A stretch of 64,000 bases of DNA from Thioflexithrix psekupsensis (GTDB lineage Bacteria > Pseudomonadota > Gammaproteobacteria > Beggiatoales > Beggiatoaceae). Under the pieces are notes generated by a model. That model did not search any database and was not told the DNA's origin. It saw only the letters and a list, made by a program, of their open reading frames with translations. Both the position numbers and the translations under genes were made by a program. The stretch spans positions 186,001 to 250,000 of the forward strand of contig NZ_MSLT01000023.1 of the NCBI RefSeq assembly GCF_002149925.1. Direction: 5' to 3'. Positions 45,962 through 57,643 of this stretch are shown here, in pieces (position 1 is the first letter of the stretch; each line of letters starts with the position of its first letter).

Positions 45962-47113
45962 CTATTGAATTCGTTTTAGAATGGCTTTGAATAAATTAGC
46001 GTCTCGGTCGTCAATAAATTCAGTATTTGGATGTTCTTTCAAAGCGCGCAAAATTCCCGAACCTATGCCGCGATAAGGCAAAATTTGAGTCGCAAATGAA
46101 GTCAATATCGGATTTCTAGCATTAGAATTACCCGCTTTAATATTGGCAATTGTTAAATTATTAGGTAAATGACCAGGACTAATTATTTCCACGCGATCAT
46201 TAAACACAAATACTCGAATGGGGGCAGAAATAAAATAATCTCGATGAATTAACGCATTAACCAGCAATTCTTCTAAGGCGATACGAGGAATTTCTGGAAT
46301 TCCTAAACTATTAACAAATTGTTCCTCCTGTTTATGTTTAAGATTGGCTTGAATAAAACTCAATGTTTGCTGAAAAATATCCGCCATTTTACCTTGAATA
46401 TCACGGCTGTCTTGATAATTTTCTACTGCAATTGTGTCTCCCGGAAAACAAACTGCTTTCACAATAAAAACAGGTAAATATGCCGATGGATTGCGCGCAA
46501 ACAATAAGGCTGCTGTGAGGTTCAATATTCCATTTTTACCCAAATTCATATTAGAAATAGTTTGTTCTAATGGCAAGGTTTGCGCCTCTAAAGATTCATT
46601 ATAGCGGCGTTGAAAAAAGGCGCGAAAATAATCCATATCCAAATCGGCAAGTGTTAAACCATTGACGGGTGATTGATCGGCGTGCAATAAGCCTGACATT
46701 TGAAATAAACGTTGGATTTCTTCTCTTGCCGTGGCTTTACGTTTATCCGCCCTATTTTTGACCCAAAACACGCCATTTTTATCCTGATAAGGTTTATTCA
46801 TACCAACAGGAATATGAATAATTAAAACTAAACCATTTTCAGTTAATAAATTTTGAGTATAAGGGTTAATTGCAGGTTTCACATTTTGGCTGGCTACATT
46901 GGAAATCAATTGATTTAAACGCGACACATCTTCTTTTGTTAAACCCGTAATTGAACCATCATCAGAAACACCAACTATAATTTTTCCACCATTGGCATTG
47001 CTAAATGCCACCATTTCTGAGGCTAATGAATCTTCATTATGAATTATTTTCTTAAATTGATGCGCGCTGTCTTCGCCTTGTGCAAGAATGGTCATTAATT
47101 CTAAGATTTCCAT
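45962..47113 (-). CDS. AlbA_2/Schlafen-type putative DNA-binding protein with HATPase-like C-terminus
   Basis: The 383-aa protein has an N-terminal AlbA_2 domain (HQFKKIIHNEDSLASEMVAF, ANGGKIIVGVSDDGSI, FWVKNRADKRKA) and a C-terminal HATPase_c_4-like region (RIALEELLVNALIHRDY, RVEIISPGHLPNNL, GIGSGILRAL). Such proteins occur as regulators or defence-linked factors in many bacteria; function is mostly unknown. It overlaps the 3' end of the TrlF-type gene by 13 bp, as expected for an operon pair. Confidence 0.82.
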   Translation of the reverse strand: MEILELMTILAQGEDSAHQFKKIIHNEDSLASEMVAFSNANGGKIIVGVSDDGSITGLTKEDVSRLNQLISNVASQNVKPAINPYTQNLLTENGLVLIIHIPVGMNKPYQDKNGVFWVKNRADKRKATAREEIQRLFQMSGLLHADQSPVNGLTLADLDMDYFRAFFQRRYNESLEAQTLPLEQTISNMNLGKNGILNLTAALLFARNPSAYLPVFIVKAVCFPGDTIAVENYQDSRDIQGKMADIFQQTLSFIQANLKHKQEEQFVNSLGIPEIPRIALEELLVNALIHRDYFISAPIRVFVFNDRVEIISPGHLPNNLTIANIKAGNSNARNPILTSFATQILPYRGIGSGILRALKEHPNTEFIDDRDANLFKAILKRIQ

Positions 47114-48189
47114 TTTTGATAGATTTCCTTGCGACGATTAAAGGCTTCGTTGCCTCCTTCCATAATTTTCACGATATTTTCTTGCTGTGCAGATTCATCA
47201 ATACCTCCACTTTCAATCGAAATGCAAGCCTCCGTAAAAGCACAGGCATGTATTTGTTCCGCATCACCTAATACGGGAATATTTGGATTATGCGTGGCAA
47301 AAATAAATTGTACATTCGGTTTCATTTGGCGCAATAATTTAATCACATCTTCATAAAGTGTTTGATTGTCCAAATCATCTTCTGGTTGATCAATAATTAT
47401 CACATCATTTTTTTGTTGAGATAAAGTAAATAAAATCAGTGCAGAAGCCCGTTGTCCTATCGAATGTTGTTGAAGTACTTTACCATGATAAGTAATTATA
47501 AATCTATTTGGCGTTTGATAAGTTAAAAGCGAGATTAAATTTTTTTTAAAATACTCTACAAACACCTGAGAGTTATTACCGATTAATGCCTCAGCATTTG
47601 CAAGGTGGGTGTGAATTGCTATAAAGTCTGAGTACCGATCAACTAACTTTTGAAAATTAGTTTCACGGATATTGCTACCCTTAAAATTTTCTTTCATAAA
47701 TTTAAGAAAGTCAGCTTTATCCGCTTTATATTCCGCATCAATCATGAAAGAAGAGGATTCACTTTTTATTTTATCGAGTTCTGTTTTAATCAAAGTAAAT
47801 TCTTCATGATAAAGCTGATCTAATGTATCAAGTTCCCTTAGTAATAAATTAGTGGCTGAATTTCGGCGTTCATTTTCTCTTTCAAGGTTGCCTAAAGTTT
47901 GCGCGGTTTTTGCTAGTTTTTGTTTAAGGCGTAAAAACTCATCTGAACTAATAGGTTGTTCTGTCTTTGCTTTAAGTTCAGAGGCTAGTTTTCTTTCAAC
48001 TTCAGCGAATTCATCACTTAATCCTTCACGAATTGCCATAAGCTGGTGATATTCTTTAGACAGCTTATCTTTATTAATTTCTATTTGGGCAATCTCAGTT
48101 TTTAAATGTTCAAATCCATTTATCACTGCGGCATAATTAAGCATAAAAGCGGATATGCAGTCAGCATTATATTTAGCTTGATATACCAA
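47101..48189 (-). pseudogene. TrlF-type AAA ATPase, C-terminal part of a disrupted gene
   Basis: This 362-codon frame lacks a normal start (TTG inside a coding stretch). It carries a long coiled coil (about 30-150), then IIIDQPEDDLDNQTL (Walker B region) and FIFATHNPNIPVLGD, with the family-typical end VKIMEGGNEAFNRRKEIY. It is the missing half of the PHP-like/Walker A protein upstream. The frame is open further upstream to a stop located in the terminal repeat of the inserted element. The two halves are in different frames. It may still be translated from an internal start. Confidence 0.85.
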
Positions 48190-48214
48190 AAAGATAGGGT
48201 TCGTAGAATCCTTA

Positions 48215-48348
48215 TTTTGTCAGAATCAAAATTTGCAGACACAATAATTTTCAAAATTTATTCTTACAAGTCGTTTATTTTAAACAGATTTTTTATTCTT
48301 TAATTCTGAAAATCCTAAAATTCTGTAAATTCTGATTCTGACAGAAAA
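48215..48348. mobile_element. Small palindromic element inserted in the TrlF-type gene (copy 1)
   Basis: Terminal repeats TTTTGTCAGAATCA and TGATTCTGACAGAAA bound a 134-bp AT-rich, non-coding segment. The right 26 bp (from AAATTCTGTAAATTC to TTCTGACA, 48318-48343) are identical to a second, shorter element at 52092-52147. This shows it is a dispersed non-autonomous repeat. It supplies stop codons on both sides of the break. Confidence 0.75.
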
Positions 48349-49903
48349 ATTTTATGAATGACTTAATTTTGGTATAGTCAGAAAAATCACGCAAATCATC
48401 TTCATAATTCGCCAATACTTCTTTCATACGCAAAACAAATTCTTCCACTCGCATTGTTGCATGATTTAAAGCACGAATATCAGCATCAAAATTAAGGCGT
48501 TTTTGCAATTTTTCCTCTATTCCATACTGGGCATAGAGGGTTAAACGATGTTCTGTATCTTGTTTAATTTTTCTTTGTTCTTCAATTTGCTCAGGCAAAT
48601 TATTTAATTTTTGCAGTCGTTCTATTGCAGCAATGACTTTACTTTTTTGTTCACGAATGCGGCGATGAATATCATTTAATTTTTGACCTAATAACTTATT
48701 AACCAAGTCTTTTTCAAAACCGTCACTGGTATTAGAAAGGTCTTTTTGTCCAAAGTAAATAGGATGGTGTAAAACGGTTTCTTGAATCGAGACACCGGGT
48801 TGCAGCACATCGTCAATATAGACCTTAGAAAATTCGCCAGAAATGCGTCGAATTTCATAGGCTTGTCCATAATGATTTACTGCTTGAATAACGACTTTTC
48901 CGCCACTGCCCATGACACAATGTGCTAAATTTTCTTTATATTCTTGATCACTCGCTTTTTCACCAAGAGGAATATCTAACACTTTGCGCAACACTTCCAA
49001 TATGGAAGATTTACCACTGCCACGAATGCCAATTAATGTATTTAATTCAGGGGAGAAATAAATAGTTTTACCTGATAATAACCCGCCTTCAAAAGAAATG
49101 CTTTTAATGTAAGAGTGCTTGTATTTAGGTTTTTCTTTCGCCAATCGATGCGCATGATCAGCCAGTGCAAATTTCACGGCTGCAAATGAAAACGCACTGA
49201 GTTTTAAATAACAGACTTTACCCCTGCCAATCTCCTCAATATTTTTAGGATCAGAGCCTTCAACTTCGGCAGGATAAGCCTCTTTTAGCCAATTTTGAGC
49301 TTTTGCACGGCGGTCATGGCTTCTCACCTTTTGAAAACCTAAAGCATGGCGGCAAAAATATGGATTTTCTCCCAACTCTCCTAACCGTCCACCATCCAAC
49401 TCCTCCCACAAACCGCTTCTATTTTCTACGTGAGCAAAGATTAGAAAAAAATCTTTATGATTTCCTTCGAGTTTTTTAATGGTTTCGATTAAGTTGAGCG
49501 AACTTCTACCGTTTTCATTTTCATATTGTGCGGGTCTTTTTCCCTCAAATACAATAGTAAGAAATGGATTAATATAATCATCATTATTTTGCCACCATTC
49601 CTCACTAAATACCACCAAAGTATGAATGCCATTTGCACCGTCGTTTACTGATAATTCTACGCCTGCTAATAATAAAATTCCTTTGTTCTTAGCTGTTTTA
49701 TATAAGGCATTAAATTCTTCTTTATCAAATTTATTGTGATTGGTAATGACTCCAATTTGAATGCTTGCCTTTTCTAAAGCAGCGACATAATTACTGTAAT
49801 AATAATTGTCTTCGCCAGAATATTTAAATTCACGATCAGCTTTGGTATGTAAATGAAAATCAGCACGCAACCAAGCAGCACCGTTTTGAAATGGAGAACC
49901 CAT
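48293..49903 (-). pseudogene. TrlF-type AAA ATPase, N-terminal part of a disrupted gene
   Basis: This 536-codon frame begins with a PHP-like domain (RADFHLHT, GVITNHN, LLAGVELSVN, FAHVENRSGLWEEL). The first half of an SMC-like ATPase follows (NTLIGIRGSGKSSILEVL) and a coiled coil. The last about 15 codons and the stop come from the inserted palindromic element. The original protein, joined to the C-terminal part, would have been near 890 aa, matching TrlF-family ATPases found in bacterial defence islands. The truncated protein lacks Walker B. Confidence 0.85.
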
Positions 49904-50070
49904 TTAAAAAAAACCTCTTTATCAAAATATAAAATAAATCAAAACAAGATAAAATTATCTACCAAAATTCTCAACTTCACAACCACATCCATTACATGTA
50001 ATTCCCAACAACAAACCTTCTTGATTGTACCATTGCTAAAATTTTTATTCCACCTATTTAAATTCGTTTA

Positions 50071-50079
50071 TGTTAGAAT
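50071..50079 (+). promoter_or_regulatory. Candidate extended -10 promoter of dxs
   Basis: TGTTAGAAT combines the extended TG element with a 5/6 match to TATAAT. No good -35 is seen, as is common with extended -10 promoters. A start near 50086 gives an 84-nt leader to the chosen dxs ATG. Confidence 0.4.
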
Positions 50080-50169
50080 AATCGATCACCCGCCAGAAAT
50101 AGAATGAAGCGCGAAAACGCATAAATGGTGTGGATATTTTTTTGGCCTAGCTGTGTGGATAAATGCGAC

Positions 50170-52062
50170 ATGACTCAATCATTTCCCCTTTTAGAATCCA
50201 TTGATTCTCCCCAAGATTTACGGCGTTTAAATGACTCTCAATTGCCCGAATTAGCTAAAGAATTACGCCATTTTTTAATTGATACATTAAGCCGTACAGG
50301 TGGCCATTTAGCCTCCAATTTAGGCACGGTGGAATTAACCATTGCTTTGCATTATTTATTTAATACTCCTGAAGATCGCTTGGTGTGGGATGTGGGACAT
50401 CAAAGTTATCCCCATAAGATTTTAACGGGACGACGGGCAGCCATGAGCGGTTTACGACAAAAAAACGGCATTGCTGGCTTTCCACGCCGTGAAGAAAGCG
50501 AATATGATACCTTTGGCGTGGGTCATTCTAGCACGTCAATTAGTGCCGCATTAGGCATGGCCATTGCCGCAAGACGACAAAATTCTTTACGCAAAGTAGT
50601 GGCGATTATTGGCGATGGCGCAATGACCGCAGGAATGGCATTTGAAGCCATGAATCATGCGGCTGAAGTCAATGCCAATTTACTGGTTATTTTAAACGAC
50701 AATGACATGTCTATTTCTCCCAATGTGGGTGGATTGTCGCAGTATTTAGCCAAAATTTTATCCAGCCAATTTTACACGGCAATGCGGGAAGGCAGTAAGC
50801 ATATTTTAAGTCGAATTCCTCCCGTTCATGAATTTGCTCGCCGCACAGAAGAACATGTTAAGGGTATGATTGTGCCGGGGACATTATTTGAAGAATTAGG
50901 TTTTAATTATATTGGCCCCATTGATGGCCATGATTTGCCTACTTTACTAAATACTTTAAGTAATGTGAAACATCTCGAAGGGCCACAAATGTTGCATGTC
51001 ATCACGCAAAAAGGCAAAGGCTATGCGGTGGCAGAACAGAATCCTTGTGATTATCACGGTGTCACTGCATTTGACCCAAAAACAGGGCAAATGTTCAAAA
51101 AGCCTGCCCCCGCACCCACCTATACCCAAGTATTTGGGCAATGGCTATGTGACATGGCATCGGCGGATGATCAATTAATCGGCATTACGCCTGCAATGTG
51201 TGAAGGATCGGGATTGGTGGAGTTTTCTAAACGTTTTCCTCAGCGTTATTTTGACGTGGGCATTGCTGAACAACATTGCGTCACATTTGCCGCAGGAATA
51301 GCTTGTGAAGGATTAAAACCTGTGGTGGCGATTTATTCCACTTTTTTACAACGCGCTTATGATCAGCTCATTCACGATGTCGCTTTGCAAAAATTACCGA
51401 TTTTATTTGCCATTGATAGAGCGGGAATTGTGGGTGCAGATGGCGCGACACATGGGGGATTTTTTGATTTAAGTTATTTGCGCTGCATTCCCCATTTAAT
51501 TATCATGACTCCCAGTGATGAAAATGAATGTCGTCAATTATTAAGCACAGGATTTTATTATCGCCAAGGCCCTAGTGCGGTGCGTTATCCACGGGGTTAT
51601 GGTTTGGGAATTAAAATTGATTCTGAATTAAAAACGCTGCCGATTGGTAAAAGCCAATTGCGTCGTCAAGGACAGCGCATTGCATTATTGGTTTTTGGTA
51701 CGTTATTATCAGCCGCATTAACGGCGGCGGATGCGCTTAATGCAACGGTGATTGATATGCGTTTTGTTAAGCCATTAGATGTTGAACAAATCCAACATGT
51801 GGCCAATACGCACGAGCTAATTGTCACGCTAGAAGAAAACGTGATTCAAGGTGGCGCAGGCAGTGCAGTGAATGAATGTTTATTGGCTTTGGGTTATTCT
51901 ATTTCTGTGTTAAATTTAGGTTTACCCGATCATTTTATTGAACACGGCACACAAGCAGAATTATTGCGCGAATGTGATTTAGATAGCGAAGGCATTATTC
52001 GTTCTATTACTCGTCATTTGCGTTTAATTAAACCAGATGATTATTTAGTGGAATCGGCTTGA
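50170..52062 (+). CDS. dxs: Dxs, 1-deoxy-D-xylulose-5-phosphate synthase
   Basis: Dxs is a thiamine-diphosphate enzyme joining pyruvate and glyceraldehyde 3-phosphate at the start of the MEP isoprenoid pathway. From the ATG giving [14 protein letters not shown] the protein has 630 aa; an ATG 15 codons upstream adds residues with no family match. Key segments: [31 protein letters not shown] (ThDP site, about G148), [26 protein letters not shown] and [14 protein letters not shown]. Confidence 0.97.
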   Translation: MTQSFPLLESIDSPQDLRRLNDSQLPELAKELRHFLIDTLSRTGGHLASNLGTVELTIALHYLFNTPEDRLVWDVGHQSYPHKILTGRRAAMSGLRQKNGIAGFPRREESEYDTFGVGHSSTSISAALGMAIAARRQNSLRKVVAIIGDGAMTAGMAFEAMNHAAEVNANLLVILNDNDMSISPNVGGLSQYLAKILSSQFYTAMREGSKHILSRIPPVHEFARRTEEHVKGMIVPGTLFEELGFNYIGPIDGHDLPTLLNTLSNVKHLEGPQMLHVITQKGKGYAVAEQNPCDYHGVTAFDPKTGQMFKKPAPAPTYTQVFGQWLCDMASADDQLIGITPAMCEGSGLVEFSKRFPQRYFDVGIAEQHCVTFAAGIACEGLKPVVAIYSTFLQRAYDQLIHDVALQKLPILFAIDRAGIVGADGATHGGFFDLSYLRCIPHLIIMTPSDENECRQLLSTGFYYRQGPSAVRYPRGYGLGIKIDSELKTLPIGKSQLRRQGQRIALLVFGTLLSAALTAADALNATVIDMRFVKPLDVEQIQHVANTHELIVTLEENVIQGGAGSAVNECLLALGYSISVLNLGLPDHFIEHGTQAELLRECDLDSEGIIRSITRHLRLIKPDDYLVESA

Positions 52063-52091
52063 TTCAGGTTTTCCTGTTGTTGATCATCTAA

Positions 52092-52147
52092 TTTGTCAGA
52101 ATCAATTTTGAATCTTCAGAAATTCTGTAAATTCTGATTCTGACAAA
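52092..52147. repeat. Small palindromic element (copy 2) downstream of dxs
   Basis: TTTGTCAGAATCA and TGATTCTGACAAA are perfect 13-bp terminal inverted repeats of a 56-bp element. Its right 26 bp are identical to the element that splits the TrlF-type gene. It lies harmlessly between dxs and a convergent glycosyltransferase. Confidence 0.75.
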
Positions 52148-52194
52148 ATAAGAGCTTTATAGATCACATCATTTTTATATCCATAGCAACACCA

Positions 52195-53601
52195 TTACCC
52201 TACTCCCAATCGGTTTCTTAACCACCGCCAACCCGCATTCCAAACCGCATTTATATTAGGTTTAGGACGGCGACAAAAACCCTCATCATTAATAAACACA
52301 ATTTCTTTTGCTAACCACGACAATAACGGCAAAGTGGCATAATCCGATTGCACCACCAGATCATAACGCCCACGCATTTGCCAATAGTGCCACAAACGTC
52401 GCCCGCGTGAAGCGGCAATTGTGATAAATTGCGCATTTGGCAATTGATAAGGTAATGGCTTTCCTTGCACCGCTAAATAATATACCGTTAAATCTCGGCG
52501 TTGCAACAAAGCCCGCGCAAAAGATTCTTGCACTTTTGTCGCTTGCAAATCGACCGTGAAAGAAATCAATATTGTTTTAATAGAGTTGTCCATTAAAACC
52601 TCTATTAATTTTTGATTCGGCTGATAGGCATAATCCAGAGAAATCGCTTTTTTACCCAAACGATTTTGTTCAAAATCGCTAATAGCCGCATCGTGTAATT
52701 GTGCCAAATCGCTTTTACCAATTAAATGATAATAAACCGATTTTTTTAAAATATACGTCTTAATTCGGTGCAAATCTCTGGCAGTTGCGCCATGTGTTTT
52801 TAATAAATCCAAGATGTTACGATTATCATAATAAAGCACCCACGTTGGCACTTTAGCGGCTGCCGATAAGTGCCAAATTAAAGACCGCGCTGACACCACC
52901 ACACGCCCACCTTGCGCCCGAATTCGCAAGCACCATTCCACGTCATCAAAATGAATAAAATAATCGCGCCATAAGCCCGCCTCACGCGCTACTTCGCTGC
53001 GAATGAGCAAAGAAGCCGCCGCGACATAATCCACATCCATATACGGTTGACAGTGCATTAATTGCTGACTTAAATCCGCGGGCATTGATAATAATTCCAC
53101 CACATTAATACCCCGCCATAAAGGAATTTCTTGCAAATGGCGATTTAATACCAATTGACCCAAACCGCGATCTAAATAAGCCCCCATTTCATTAATGCGC
53201 CAAGGATAATCTAATTGCATCATGGTTGATCCTGCAATAGCAATATCCGATTGACTTTCTAATAACGCCACTAATTCATTTAAAGCCGCACGATGCACCA
53301 ACACATCATTATCCAATAACCACAAATAACGATAGCGGTCTAATGGCTGTTGAAATGCCCACGCTAATCCCGTATTAAATCCACCTGTGCCGCCTAAATT
53401 TTCGGCATTGCATAAAAGATGAATCGCGGGATAATGTTTTTTAATTGCTTCGGCGGTGCCATCTTGGCTGGAATTATCCACCACCACCACATCTAATGCC
53501 TCGCGGGGATAATCTAATTTATCCAGCGAATGCAATAAATCCAATACATAATCTTTCTTATTCCAAGTCACAATAATAATTAAAATAGAAGGAGAATTCA
53601 T
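52195..53601 (-). CDS. Family 2 glycosyltransferase with C-terminal extension
   Basis: The start codon overlaps the upstream stop in an ATGA arrangement, giving 468 aa. The GT-A domain (about 1-280) has ILIIIVTWNKKDYV, VVVVDNSSQDGTAE, WLLDNDVLV (DxD) and FDDVEWCLR. This resembles rhamnosyl- or galactofuranosyl-transferases. The last about 150 residues form a separate, GT-B-like or Rossmann-type tail (TILISFTVDLQATKVQESFA). It probably builds a cell-surface polysaccharide with the adjacent transferase. Confidence 0.87.
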   Translation of the reverse strand: MNSPSILIIIVTWNKKDYVLDLLHSLDKLDYPREALDVVVVDNSSQDGTAEAIKKHYPAIHLLCNAENLGGTGGFNTGLAWAFQQPLDRYRYLWLLDNDVLVHRAALNELVALLESQSDIAIAGSTMMQLDYPWRINEMGAYLDRGLGQLVLNRHLQEIPLWRGINVVELLSMPADLSQQLMHCQPYMDVDYVAAASLLIRSEVAREAGLWRDYFIHFDDVEWCLRIRAQGGRVVVSARSLIWHLSAAAKVPTWVLYYDNRNILDLLKTHGATARDLHRIKTYILKKSVYYHLIGKSDLAQLHDAAISDFEQNRLGKKAISLDYAYQPNQKLIEVLMDNSIKTILISFTVDLQATKVQESFARALLQRRDLTVYYLAVQGKPLPYQLPNAQFITIAASRGRRLWHYWQMRGRYDLVVQSDYATLPLLSWLAKEIVFINDEGFCRRPKPNINAVWNAGWRWLRNRLGVG

Positions 53602-54500
53602 AAGCGTCCAATCAGTTGATGCCAAATACTATTTTGTCGCCAAAAAGGCGTTAATTGTTCACGTAATTCTTTGGGTAAAGGTTGCGCAGCAATAGGCGTA
53701 AATAAACCTTCTTTTACTGCTCGATAATACCAACCAAATTCAAACGCTTGAACCGCACGAATGAATCCTAGAAATAACCGAGAAACAATTAAATAATAAG
53801 CCATAGGAAAAGGGAAATAATGACGAATTAACCACAAAGTATTGCGGGTAGGATAATAAACCCGTCGCCAATGGCTGCGTCCCACTGGTGAAGCACGATG
53901 AATCACACGACAAGTGGGATCATAATAAATCGTGTAACCTGCTTTTAACACCTCAATCGCTACCCACATTTCATTTTGATAGAGAAAAAATGACGCAGGA
54001 TACCAACCAATTTGCGCAAATAGCTCTCGTCGAATGGCAAAACCACAACCCACAAAAGCCATTGATTTTCCTGCATAATCTTCTTTAGGCAAATGCCACG
54101 TGCGCACAATGTGCTGCTGGGCATCTTCGATACGACAGGCAATCACACCAATATCTGCTTGTTGATCAAAGCGTTGAATGAAACGATCCAACGTTTCACC
54201 ATCAACAGGATGTGAATCATCGTCTAATACCAGAATATAATCGCCGCGAGCGCGCTTAAATCCTTCGTTATAACCCGCAATTCCTGTATTTTCGCTCATT
54301 TCCAGCACAATCACGCGCTCACTCTCTTGTGTACGCAAAAAACTCGCCGTGCCATCGCTGGAAGCATTATCAATCGCAATAATTTCAATATCATGGCGAT
54401 GCGCCACCAAATGCTGTAAATGCGATAAAGTGTAGCGGGTATCGGCTAAACGATTGTAATTAAGAAAAACAATACTTAATCGAAAAGGAGAATTAAGCAT
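53598..54500 (-). CDS. Family 2 glycosyltransferase (rhamnosyltransferase-like)
   Basis: From the ATG giving MLNSPFRLSIVFLNYNR the protein has 300 aa. GT-A features are IIAIDNASSDGTASF, YILVLDDDSHPVD (DDD metal site) and a C-terminal membrane-proximal helix region (TRNTLWLIRHYFPFPMAYYL) as in WbbL-type enzymes. It starts 10 bp after glcF and is coupled to the next transferase by a 4-bp overlap. Confidence 0.88.
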   Translation of the reverse strand: MLNSPFRLSIVFLNYNRLADTRYTLSHLQHLVAHRHDIEIIAIDNASSDGTASFLRTQESERVIVLEMSENTGIAGYNEGFKRARGDYILVLDDDSHPVDGETLDRFIQRFDQQADIGVIACRIEDAQQHIVRTWHLPKEDYAGKSMAFVGCGFAIRRELFAQIGWYPASFFLYQNEMWVAIEVLKAGYTIYYDPTCRVIHRASPVGRSHWRRVYYPTRNTLWLIRHYFPFPMAYYLIVSRLFLGFIRAVQAFEFGWYYRAVKEGLFTPIAAQPLPKELREQLTPFWRQNSIWHQLIGRL

Positions 54501-54510
54501 AATATCACTT

Positions 54511-55737
54511 TTATTGGCCGCCATTTTGTGGCAATAATAATTCAATCCAATGTTTCACCGGCAAATGCGACGCACTGGCTAAATGATGCCAACAACCAAT
54601 ATTAGCCGTGACAATGCAACTGGGATGATTCGCTTCTAATGCCGCAATTCTATTTGCTAATAATTGTTGCGATAATTCAGGTTGTAAAATAGAATAAGTT
54701 CCCGCCGAACCACAACATAAATAACTGTCTGTTACAGGCACTAATTGAAAGCCTAATTGTTTTAAAATACTTTCCACTTGACCGTATAAACGTTGTCCAT
54801 GTTGTAAGGTGCAAGGTGGATGAAAAGCGACAGGAGAATGTCCGCGCCCCATTTCTCCTAATTTTTTCGCATCGTTGAGCGTAATGATTTCGCTTAAATC
54901 TTTGGTTAATGCGCTAATTTTCGCGGCTTTTTCGGCATAAAGGGGATCGTCGCGTAAAACATAATGGTATTCTTTCACCATCGCGCCGCACCCGCTAGCC
55001 GTCATCACAATCGCTTCAACGCCTTGTTCTACCTGCGGCCACCACGCATCAATCGTCTGGCGAATGGTGGCTTTTGCCTCTTCTTCGGCGTTCAAATGGT
55101 AGCTCACTGCACCACAACAGCGCGCTTGTTTTACGCTAACCGTGGTGATACCCAAACGGGCTAAAACCGCAGTCGTGGCTTGATTAAAATGCGGAGCTAA
55201 ACCCGATTGTACACAACCATCCAGCAACAATACCGTACGAGTTCGCTGCATCATCAAGGGGGTGGCGTAATGAATACGCGCTGGAATTTGTTTTTTCAGA
55301 CGAGAAGGCAGCAACGGCCGCGCCACGCGTCCCAATCCCAGTAGCGTGTTGAAACGACGCGGATACGGCAACACCCAGCGCAACATCGCCCTTTGTATTT
55401 TATCCCAAAATGGCCGCGCCACTTTTTGTTCTACTAAATGTCGTCCAATATCCAGCAAACGCGCATATTGTACGCCAGAAGGACATGTATTTTCACAAGT
55501 GCGACACGTGAGGCAACGATCCAGATGTAATTGGGTTTTGCGGGTGATGGGTTCACCTTCAAGCATTTGTTTAATCAGATAAATTCGCCCGCGAGGACTG
55601 TCCAATTCATCTCCCAGCAAGCGATAAGTAGGGCAAGTCGCCGTACAAAAACCACAGTGTACACAACGCCGCAAAATCGAATCAGCTTCTATCCCTTTAG
55701 GCGTATTTTTAATAAAATCAGCGAGTTGTGTTTGCAT
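54511..55737 (-). CDS. glcF: GlcF-like glycolate oxidase iron-sulfur subunit
   Basis: The 408-aa protein has two [4Fe-4S] motifs (CVHCGFCTATCPTY and CLTCRTCENTCPSG, within residues 25-85). Two CCG domains follow (ARCCGAVSYH, SYLCCGSAGTYS) with HPPCTLQHGQR between. GlcF carries electrons from the GlcDE flavin subunits to quinone when glycolate is oxidised. glcD and glcE are not adjacent, so a related hydroxyacid oxidase role remains possible. Confidence 0.87.
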   Translation of the reverse strand: MQTQLADFIKNTPKGIEADSILRRCVHCGFCTATCPTYRLLGDELDSPRGRIYLIKQMLEGEPITRKTQLHLDRCLTCRTCENTCPSGVQYARLLDIGRHLVEQKVARPFWDKIQRAMLRWVLPYPRRFNTLLGLGRVARPLLPSRLKKQIPARIHYATPLMMQRTRTVLLLDGCVQSGLAPHFNQATTAVLARLGITTVSVKQARCCGAVSYHLNAEEEAKATIRQTIDAWWPQVEQGVEAIVMTASGCGAMVKEYHYVLRDDPLYAEKAAKISALTKDLSEIITLNDAKKLGEMGRGHSPVAFHPPCTLQHGQRLYGQVESILKQLGFQLVPVTDSYLCCGSAGTYSILQPELSQQLLANRIAALEANHPSCIVTANIGCWHHLASASHLPVKHWIELLLPQNGGQ

Positions 55738-55766
55738 AATTATTAGTCGTCAAAATAAAAAACGTT

Positions 55767-55808
55767 AAAAAAAACAGGCAAGGCATTCAGTGTAAAGGTT
55801 AAGCCTTG
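55767..55808 (-). terminator. Terminator-like hairpin downstream of hemF
   Basis: On the minus strand CAAGGC and GCCTTG form a short stem around an 18-nt loop, followed by CCTG and eight Ts. It sits between hemF and glcF, suggesting separate transcripts. Confidence 0.5.
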
Positions 55809-55901
55809 TGCTTGACAATGGGGTTGCGGTTATTTAAGGACGTTTTAACGCTATACGATAATTCGTTTCTTAATTGAATCAGCAGTTTAATATTTAAACA
55901 A

Positions 55902-56813
<912 letters not shown>

Positions 56814-56870
56814 TCAGTGAAAAATTAAGCCAATAAACAGGAAATAATAACAAAATAATGTGACAAATTA

Positions 56871-57626
56871 TCACTGATTAAGATAAGGACAGCGCACATA
56901 AGCAAAATGGCTGGGCTGTTGGCAAATAAAACGAATAATTTGCTCAAAATTACTCTGTAAAATATGAATTTGAGAAGGCGTTAGTGCAAAATAAAAGCAT
57001 TGTTCATATTGTTTATGATTCGCGTATAAACGCAAGCATAATTGATATGTTCCCGCTTGCCAACCCACATCACGTAAAAAACGTTGTTGCAACGCTCTTA
57101 ATTCAGGTTGCATTAAGAAATTATCTATTTCTATCGGCTGTTGTTTTTGCCAGAGATAACGAATGTGTTGTGCTTCTTCGCTATAGCGCATTAAAAACGC
57201 ATCATCAACAAACAGTAATTGATATTTAAAAGTAGCTTTAGTACTGAGAATAAAAGGCGCAACGGGTTCTAAGGGGGGTTCAATGCTGGAATTGTGATAA
57301 ATTAGCTCGGTTAAATAAGGCTTAAAAGCACGCCATTCAAATGTTCTAGGGCTGGGCGGATATTGGTCTTGATGCGTCACTATCGCGTCAATATGGGTCA
57401 CTAAAACATCCTCACCACGCCCATAGAAACTGCCTGATAATGTTACAGTGGCACCGTGTTGATTAAATGTTAAATCAACGCTAGATGTAGGATAAACAGT
57501 GATGCGGGTACGTTTTAATAAACGCCCTAATATACTGATTAATAGCTGGGATAATGCCACTAAAACAAAAACCAATGGCACTAAGGGTAATAAATTTTTT
57601 TGAGCATAAATTACAAACTCTTCCAT
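56871..57626 (-). CDS. Membrane-anchored protein of unknown function
   Basis: I do not recognise this 251-aa protein. One hydrophobic helix (about 11-37, LLPLVPLVFVLVALSQLLIS) is followed by a basic stretch (LLKRTRI). A soluble beta-rich domain (SVDLTFNQHGATVTLSGSFY) and a C-terminal part with many aromatic and Gln residues follow. GGTGA precedes the ATG. It ends a minus-strand run that starts with nudC 17 bp upstream. Confidence 0.6.
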   Translation of the reverse strand: MEEFVIYAQKNLLPLVPLVFVLVALSQLLISILGRLLKRTRITVYPTSSVDLTFNQHGATVTLSGSFYGRGEDVLVTHIDAIVTHQDQYPPSPRTFEWRAFKPYLTELIYHNSSIEPPLEPVAPFILSTKATFKYQLLFVDDAFLMRYSEEAQHIRYLWQKQQPIEIDNFLMQPELRALQQRFLRDVGWQAGTYQLCLRLYANHKQYEQCFYFALTPSQIHILQSNFEQIIRFICQQPSHFAYVRCPYLNQ

Positions 57627-57643
57627 TTTTTCACCTATTGCAA

